Source: Victivallales bacterium (GTDB lineage Bacteria; Verrucomicrobiota; Lentisphaeria; Oligosphaerales; Oligosphaeraceae). From it: 64,000 nucleotides of DNA. Position 1 is the stretch's first letter. Each line of letters begins with the position of its first letter. The notes below the pieces were generated by a model. It searched no databases. It saw only the letters and a list, made by a program, of their open reading frames with translations, and was not told the DNA's origin. Below, piece by piece: positions 59,401 through 64,000 of the stretch. Made by a program: the position numbers and the translations under genes. Where the stretch lies: contig JAFXUD010000064.1 of the NCBI GenBank assembly GCA_017535315.1, forward strand, positions 1-64,000. The letters run 5' to 3'.

Positions 59401-59567
59401 ATGGGAACCTTGCAGGACAGGAGTGGAGTGCGAATTTCTTCAAGTGTGCTGACAAAACGTCGCATCCGCATTGGCTGGCATGGCGTTCTGTTCCTGACTT
59501 CCATGTCCCCGATGGTTTCGGCAAATTGATATTTGAAATTACCTCTCTTGAGAAACAAGGAGAATGA
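56442..59567 (+). CDS. Secreted DUF4838 protein with carbohydrate-binding C-terminus
   Basis: The 1041-residue protein has a leader (MKKNFWLFALLLACMAFG), then a beta-sandwich region like the N-domain of GH67 alpha-glucuronidases (AAKDLQYHLERMSGAKLEL, NRVFVGES). The middle is the DUF4838 domain with ELGVRFYAPGEDGTI near residue 172 and DPDFQRACIEWARK near residue 285. Two CBM9-like domains follow, with repeated aromatic and DD motifs. Such proteins are taken as glycoside hydrolases or carbohydrate-binding proteins without assigned activity. A weak ribosome binding site precedes the ATG at 56442. The next gene overlaps only if its longer reading is used. Confidence 0.85.
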   Translation: MKKNFWLFALLLACMAFGLDLVKDGKPCAEIIVESGANSGVVLAAKDLQYHLERMSGAKLELLNEPSGKELNRVFVGESRFTRKLGYTLPEFGNSGYDILVKGNYAILNGPSMFFPEEKKWTLEEFQKFMGEKYSMRLFTSGNSNGYNTALGISIGDDVGPMHAVSAFLEELGVRFYAPGEDGTIIPKRNDIAVQTGRRIREAAFGRREYYFGKPMRERAEGMLWLKRLKCGNRIPIVCNHTLPSLIKDPENRVRHPSWYAEESPGKLFPGFQDQGGVPRYTDPDFQRACIEWARKLFDTYPNLKQVTLGAPEDNGDPYDWRDREIYQKPGMSHKQAYANMMYDFHAAVARGIKKTHPDKDVIWWCLYNNCIPTNIDYSTHPDNLVCRVEAIPPSYYVQERRCNEFFSSIQKMFEAFRPRDKSQQWEWWLDYSYDTSPRYPEFFMHRLQKIRQEERNYFDGFFMEIAKDSRSNPTGLGEMPISHLMTYINNKLMWDPDLDMEALLEEYYRLWFGPAAEEMRAFHEYAEEVWCRSGSRSVSEKDGFLKPADIPKYFELLSIAKNQTHPDSVYFRRIDEMEKAYSGLKTLFVDRTPQGDWLEAVILPAASVPDGDLSKYRSRWIELTCDGESQNRTEVAVGVTENRKWLFVGFRCQEADMEGVVANTKFFDRPALLKDDHVRIDVNTPTRNWFSVAVNPEGAVWDECRDLDIINRDALAVLWTPGTLVHVEKKADRWEVEVAIPTKDFGRYGPSVREPWGISFSRVRPHGENRQVFGLKDVQALPSSWRRLWKKSLDCEGRPVNEFGFVVLPPDVNPTQYVVKRAVGEVDIAAAWNSPCWKDVPAAKLEAKMIHPGDAYNHFPDTQVKLQYDSKYIYGLFQVNDCYVQALATMDQQQVCLDSCVEFYVRPAGTPRYFNFEFNCGGKMLLYEIEDINQRKYTRLPVEELAEIVRFHTLPEIVNPEIDEPTVWRLGFRIPIDFFVRHMQVDGNLAGQEWSANFFKCADKTSHPHWLAWRSVPDFHVPDGFGKLIFEITSLEKQGE

Positions 59568-59568
59568 T

Positions 59569-62500
59569 ATGCGCTGTTTTATAGCTTTTTATCTGGTGTT
59601 GGCGTCTCTCTGCCTTGCACAGGATGCGTTCGAGCTTGACGGCACGTGGAGTTTTCACACCTGGAGCGGGTATCAGCCTGCGCCCCAGAAGACAGTGGCG
59701 GATGGCGTTCTTTCCATTCGCGACATCAAGGGGGCGTATGGATTCGCGCTTCAATCCTCTATCAAGCCAGATGCAAAGGCTGGCGACACGGTGACGTTCA
59801 CTGCGCGGGCACGAGGAAAAGGGAAGCTGGGGTTGAGGCTCCACAACCTCGATGCTCAGGGAAAGTGGATTGAGGTCTCAAAGTATGGCGCAGCCGAGGC
59901 ACTTGATGCCGATTGGCGCGATTTTTCTCTGACGGTTATGGTGGACAATGTCGGCAGGAAGATGACCGAAAAGGTTCTTGTGACTGTCGGCTCAGGACAG
60001 AATTCGGAACTGGACATCAGGGATGCAAAGGTTGTCGTGGACCATACGGCATACGTCGGCGATGCATTCTTCCCGCAGCATTGGATGGTTTTTGCAGGCG
60101 TTCCGAATGCGGAGACACCGCCACTGGAGAGGGTACCCGAGGAGATTGCAGGGATAAAAGGCACGACAGTCAAAATGGAAAGCAATGCAATCGCATTTGC
60201 CTCGATGTTCCCGACACCGAAACACCGCAACTGCGCATGGCTCTATGGGAAGATCATGGCGGAAGCCCCTGGGGAATACACGATAGGGGGAGGTGCGGAC
60301 TACTATATGGCCTTGTATGTCAACGGCGACACGGTGATTGACACGCTCAAGAGCGGAGATGGAGCGGATATTCCGCACTTCACCAACCATATTGGCACCG
60401 CCATGCTTCAAAAAGGCGAAAACATCGTCGCCGTCAAGTTTGAGACGGGGACTGGCGACAAGCCGCTCATCTCTCTGGCAGGTGCAGGTGATTTGCGCAA
60501 TCTCTCGTCAGTCATCAACATTACGGAAAGGAGTTATTTCGACGACTTTGAAACGAAATATGAACGAAGCGGAGCTCCCGAACTGGTCAGGCGTATTTTC
60601 ACGGAGGGGATGGACACTCTCACCACGCAGGCGATTTACCGCAGGGGGGTGCTCATCTCCGACGATGGCAACCGCCACGAGCTTCCTGCCAAAAGCGGCG
60701 GAAAGATGTTTGCGACTGGTCTCCGCCTTTATGAGTTCAGTGGTGCGGGAAGTCTTGATTTTTGCATTGGCGGCGAGGTGCTCCTTTCCATCGGGCGTAC
60801 CAGTGACAGCGGGAATCTGCGTGCTGTCCTGACGAAAGGCGAACGGACGTTGAAAGGAATGGTGCTTCCGCTTGATATGCTGCCTGCGGACATCATTGTC
60901 GCGATTGGACACAACAACTATGCGGTGAACGTCGTCAGCATCCAGAACAGCAGGCTTGTCAGCATGGCAGGAACGGAGGATTTCTCTGCACTGTGCGACT
61001 TCGTTACGACTGTCGCCGTCAACACGGAAGCCGTCAGGGTTGACGACCATTTCACGGGAGTTGGCATGCCCGAGCGCAACGACAATTCCATTCCGTACAG
61101 GATTGATTTGGCGGTGGAGTTCGACCCTGTGAAGGCTGGATGGAAGATGATTTTCAATGACGAATTCGATGGCGATGCCCTTGACTGGAAGAACAACTGG
61201 ACGACAAGTCCCTGGTCAAAGGAAACCGACCGCAACAAGGACATGGTCAGCGTCAAGGAGGGGATGGCGCATTTTGCGTGCGAATGGTTCGACAAGGAGG
61301 GCAAGGTTGCAGGACGTACCATAAGCGCATATTCGCGCCGCCGCTTTGGGTATGGCTACTATGAGGCACGTGTGCGATTCACCAGGAAGCCAGGCTGTTG
61401 GGCAGCCTTCTGGATGCATGACGAAGGGCGCAATTTGCAATTGGGCGGAGGTTTTGAAATAGACATTTTCGAGGACTACCCGACAAGGGGGGGCAAGCCT
61501 GTCGTCGCCAGCAATCTCCATGCCACCCGTGGAAGCCAGTCCAACAGTTACGGCTATCATTTTGACTTGCCTAAGACATTGGATGACTTCTACGTCATCG
61601 GCTGCAAGTGGACACCGTTCGAGATTTCGACCTACATCGACGGCAGACTCGTCAAATCCGTTTCGCGCCACAGTCCTTGGCAAAGCGTTACATACGATGC
61701 CTTCAACCACGGTTTCGGCACGAACAGCCTCTACATCTGCATCGGCCTCTGCCACGGTACAACAGGTGGGAAGGGAGTCATCGGCGAACGCGAGGAGTTT
61801 CTTGTGGATTGGGTGCGCGGTTACGAATACCCGACGGCTGACAAACCGAAGGTCAGTTGGCGCGAACTGCCTCTAAAATCCTCTTTCGTGACGGGAGAAA
61901 GTTTTACGCTTGCCGCCGACAGCACGGTTCCTGGGGTGGCCTATCTCTTTGATAACGGCTATCTCATCGACTACAAGCGGGAGGCGCCATATCGTTTCAC
62001 GCTCGCGGTTGATGAGAGGCACTACAAGGACACTGCCTGGTCGCGTGCAGGGCGTTCAGGAAAAAAGATGAAATTGGACCGCTATCCGCACATCTACAGG
62101 ATTGCGGTGCAGGACAAGGAGGGGCGCGTCGGATTCACTGAATTCTTTCCTGTTATGGTCGATATGCAATTCGGCGACCCGTGGAAAGGTGTGGCGCAAC
62201 CTATCCCTGGAAGCGTCAATCCCGCTGCATACAATACGGGTGGTCACAATGTCTCAAACTACAAGCAGAGTCCAACGCCCATCCCTGATGGAAAGGAGTG
62301 CTTTTCGCGCAACAAACTCGGCCTTCGCGAAGCAGGGGAATACGTCAATATTGCCGTGGATGTCAAGGAGGGGAGGAACTATCGTGTCACAATGCCGCGT
62401 CGTCCTTATCCAGAGGATTTGCGCTGGCCAGTCCGTGCGTCATTGTTCGTGGATGGAGTCTATGTCGGTGATCTTGAGGCAGAACCCAACGTGAAGGAGG

Positions 62501-62601
62501 CTGTGCTTGACAAGGTGATGCTGAAGCCAGGCATACGGAATCTCACGCTCATGTCTGCCTGTAGTTATGGTGTCTGGCCTGAGGAACTTGTTTTCAAATG
62601 A
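59569..62601 (+). CDS. Secreted GH16 glycoside hydrolase with large N-terminal extension
   Basis: The 1010-residue protein has a short signal peptide (MRCFIAFYLVLASLCLA). I chose the ATG at 59569, with AAGGAGAATGAT upstream, because an earlier reading adds 12 residues overlapping the preceding gene. The GH16 domain spans about residues 525-760: FNDEFDGDALDW begins it, and FEIDIFED contains the E-x-D-x-x-E catalytic signature with both glutamates intact. N-terminal beta domains of about 500 residues and a C-terminal beta domain flank it. GH16 enzymes cut beta-1,3/1,4-glucans, agarose, carrageenan or similar; the target here is unknown. Confidence 0.92.
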   Translation: MRCFIAFYLVLASLCLAQDAFELDGTWSFHTWSGYQPAPQKTVADGVLSIRDIKGAYGFALQSSIKPDAKAGDTVTFTARARGKGKLGLRLHNLDAQGKWIEVSKYGAAEALDADWRDFSLTVMVDNVGRKMTEKVLVTVGSGQNSELDIRDAKVVVDHTAYVGDAFFPQHWMVFAGVPNAETPPLERVPEEIAGIKGTTVKMESNAIAFASMFPTPKHRNCAWLYGKIMAEAPGEYTIGGGADYYMALYVNGDTVIDTLKSGDGADIPHFTNHIGTAMLQKGENIVAVKFETGTGDKPLISLAGAGDLRNLSSVINITERSYFDDFETKYERSGAPELVRRIFTEGMDTLTTQAIYRRGVLISDDGNRHELPAKSGGKMFATGLRLYEFSGAGSLDFCIGGEVLLSIGRTSDSGNLRAVLTKGERTLKGMVLPLDMLPADIIVAIGHNNYAVNVVSIQNSRLVSMAGTEDFSALCDFVTTVAVNTEAVRVDDHFTGVGMPERNDNSIPYRIDLAVEFDPVKAGWKMIFNDEFDGDALDWKNNWTTSPWSKETDRNKDMVSVKEGMAHFACEWFDKEGKVAGRTISAYSRRRFGYGYYEARVRFTRKPGCWAAFWMHDEGRNLQLGGGFEIDIFEDYPTRGGKPVVASNLHATRGSQSNSYGYHFDLPKTLDDFYVIGCKWTPFEISTYIDGRLVKSVSRHSPWQSVTYDAFNHGFGTNSLYICIGLCHGTTGGKGVIGEREEFLVDWVRGYEYPTADKPKVSWRELPLKSSFVTGESFTLAADSTVPGVAYLFDNGYLIDYKREAPYRFTLAVDERHYKDTAWSRAGRSGKKMKLDRYPHIYRIAVQDKEGRVGFTEFFPVMVDMQFGDPWKGVAQPIPGSVNPAAYNTGGHNVSNYKQSPTPIPDGKECFSRNKLGLREAGEYVNIAVDVKEGRNYRVTMPRRPYPEDLRWPVRASLFVDGVYVGDLEAEPNVKEAVLDKVMLKPGIRNLTLMSACSYGVWPEELVFK

Positions 62602-62664
62602 GTCGATTCACCATCCCTGATGTGATGTTTTTGCGATTATCATTCATAATCAACTTGAAAAAAG

Positions 62665-63291
62665 ATGTTTGAGATGTTTGCGGTACGCCACGGCCAAAGC
62701 GTGGCAAATGAGAAAAATGTGATTCAGGGGCAGACAAGCACCCCGTTGAGCGAACTAGGCTTGAAGCAGGCAGCCGCCTTGGGGAAACGCTTGGTCAACG
62801 TCCGCTTTGACGCAGTGTATAGCAGCGATTTGGAGCGTGCCATGCAGACCGCCAGGTTTGCGGCCCCCTACATGGAGCCGATTCCTTGTGTTGAGCTGCG
62901 TGAGTGGAACTTGGGGATTTTCCAGGGTCTGACGCGTGCGCAGGTGGAGGAGCGGTATCCCGACGTCTGGAAGGATTTTCTGAACGGGGCACCCGATTTC
63001 CGCATACCAGAGGGCGAAAACTCTGCGGAGGTCCATGCGCGTGTGGTCGGCTTCCTGAAGAGGCTTGAGGCGGAGGTGTCGGGCGGACGTATTCTCGTGG
63101 TGAGCCATTGCGGAGCCATCCGCTCCATGCTCAAGTACATTTTGGGCATGACGAATGCCTGGCCGATTAGTCCGCAGGTGACCAACACGGCCATTTGTCG
63201 CCTTCTCTTCAAGGATGGCTTGTGGCAGTTGGCGACTTGGAATGACACGGCACATCTGGACGGGCTGATGCCCACGGCGGGGAACTACTGA
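62665..63291 (+). CDS. Histidine phosphatase family protein (phosphoglycerate mutase-like)
   Basis: The 208-residue protein carries the RHGQS phosphohistidine motif near residue 8, SELGLKQA typical of the family, and a second histidine in VVSHCGAIRSML near residue 150. Members dephosphorylate sugar phosphates, alpha-ribazole phosphate or small metabolites. The ligand cannot be assigned. An ATG 9 nt downstream is an alternative start. Its stop overlaps the next start by one base (TGATG). Confidence 0.9.
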   Translation: MFEMFAVRHGQSVANEKNVIQGQTSTPLSELGLKQAAALGKRLVNVRFDAVYSSDLERAMQTARFAAPYMEPIPCVELREWNLGIFQGLTRAQVEERYPDVWKDFLNGAPDFRIPEGENSAEVHARVVGFLKRLEAEVSGGRILVVSHCGAIRSMLKYILGMTNAWPISPQVTNTAICRLLFKDGLWQLATWNDTAHLDGLMPTAGNY

Positions 63292-64000
63292 TGCCTATGG
63301 AAGAGAAATACCTATATCTGGTGACGGGAAACGATGACTCTCGAGTCATAGCCGAGGCCCAGAGGCTCTACAAAAGCCTGGCTGGTTCCAACGACGACCC
63401 ATTTGCCAACGAGATATTCGAGCAGGCCGAAAGCGGACCAGAACCCGAACTGGTGAACAGCGTTGTCCGTTCGTTGAAGACACCGCCGTTTCTTGGAGGG
63501 CGGAAGGTCGTCTGGCTGAAGCACTTCACGGGGTTCGACGAGGAAGGGGACAAGGGCTCGAAGGAGCCTATGGCAGTGGCATTGCGTGGTTTGGCCTCCG
63601 CTGTGACGCAATTTCTTGGTCCCGAGATGCTCCTGCTGGTTGACGGCAGCGGGCTGGACAAGCGACGCGCACTCTATAAGGCCTTTGCCGCCAATGGCAA
63701 GGTGCTGGAATATACCAAGCCTGACATGACGAAGAAGGGCTGGGAGAACATCATGATTGACTGCATCCGACAGGAGGCATCCCTGAAGGGGATGAAATTG
63801 GCAACTAATGCTGAGCAGTTCCTGCTGGATGTGTTGGGCACGGACACTGCGCGAATCAATGCCGAACTTGAGAAGGTGATCTGCTATCGCGGCGGTACCG
63901 AGGGAACGGTGACGATTGAGGAGGTCAGCGCTGTCTGCATCGGCAAGGGGGAGGAGATGGCATGGGCCCTCGGCAACGTCCTGGGCGAGCGTAATATCGC
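63291..64000 (+). CDS. holA: DNA polymerase III delta subunit, N-terminal part (truncated by window)
   Basis: The reading frame starts at ATG 63291 (alternative ATG at 63297) and is open to the window end, so only 236 residues are seen. The pattern YLVTGNDDSRVIAEAQRL at the start, DPFANEIFEQAE, KTPPFLGGRKVVWLKHF and FLDVLGTDTARINAELEKV matches the HolA clamp-loader subunit, which opens the sliding clamp. It overlaps the phosphatase stop codon by one base (TGATG), which suggests coupled translation. Confidence 0.85.
   Translation, partial: MPMEEKYLYLVTGNDDSRVIAEAQRLYKSLAGSNDDPFANEIFEQAESGPEPELVNSVVRSLKTPPFLGGRKVVWLKHFTGFDEEGDKGSKEPMAVALRGLASAVTQFLGPEMLLLVDGSGLDKRRALYKAFAANGKVLEYTKPDMTKKGWENIMIDCIRQEASLKGMKLATNAEQFLLDVLGTDTARINAELEKVICYRGGTEGTVTIEEVSAVCIGKGEEMAWALGNVLGERNI

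Overview
The window looks like chromosomal DNA from a Lentisphaerota bacterium (Victivallales-like). The clues are two short pseudopilin-type proteins that start with the invariant prepilin leader and carry C-terminal DGH signatures, a large set of secreted polysaccharide-active proteins (GH28-like, heparinase-like, GHL10, DUF4838 and GH16), Gfo/Idh/MocA and DUF6785-type genes, and purine genes with ordinary bacterial signals (AGGA/GGAG ribosome binding sites, tRNAs with encoded CCA). I infer the phylum from gene style; nothing here proves it. No rRNA, CRISPR array, integrase, transposase or phage gene was seen.

Layout. 1-4000 (minus strand): gdhA, mutY and a GH28-like gene. 4075-4980: a compact protein resembling only the C-terminal end of the glutamate synthase large subunit, divergent from a GAF-AAA-Fis sigma-54 activator. 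The 320-bp gap between them holds two facing, well-spaced -24/-12 promoters and a central palindrome. 6500-14036 (plus): hisH-hisF-guaA-purC-purB-purA and an amidase, probably an operon that starts with the activator. HisHF and PurB both release AICAR, and HisH and GuaA both consume glutamine, so this block joins nitrogen control to purine and histidine supply. 14049-16020: a 237-bp inverted-repeat element and two pseudopilins. 16366-21025: an XRE-cupin-acyl-CoA synthetase fusion with a palindromic candidate operator, rfbC, and an SNF-type sodium symporter. 21115-23296: tRNA-Cys, two unknown genes and a tandem pair of identical tRNA-Val genes. 23397-31674: heparinase-like protein, lipoprotein, a large secreted hydrolase-like protein and a YugP-type metallopeptidase that sits between two copies of the 240-bp element. 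32440-34716: RarA carrying a methyltransferase-like C-terminal extension.

35006-46416 (minus): seven tightly packed genes. In transcription order these are an unknown protein, a PqqD-like protein, an FtsX-type permease, an ABC ATPase, a 1633-residue protein with an M28-like domain lacking catalytic residues fused to an FtsX-type permease, an OPT-like permease and a second ABC ATPase. I recognise no described system with this composition, and it is the main candidate for a new one. 46642-50056 holds a GHL10 glycosidase and a GT4 glycosyltransferase. 50534-64000 (plus) holds a DUF6785-like permease, Lon, an oxidoreductase, a DUF4838 protein, a GH16 protein, a histidine phosphatase and the start of holA, which runs off the window.

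Non-coding structure is rich. There are four full-length copies of a ~240-bp terminal-inverted-repeat element plus decayed relatives, CTAG-centred arrays phased at 9 or 14 bp in three intergenic gaps, and 7-bp telomere-like arrays directly abutting the stop codons of two genes.
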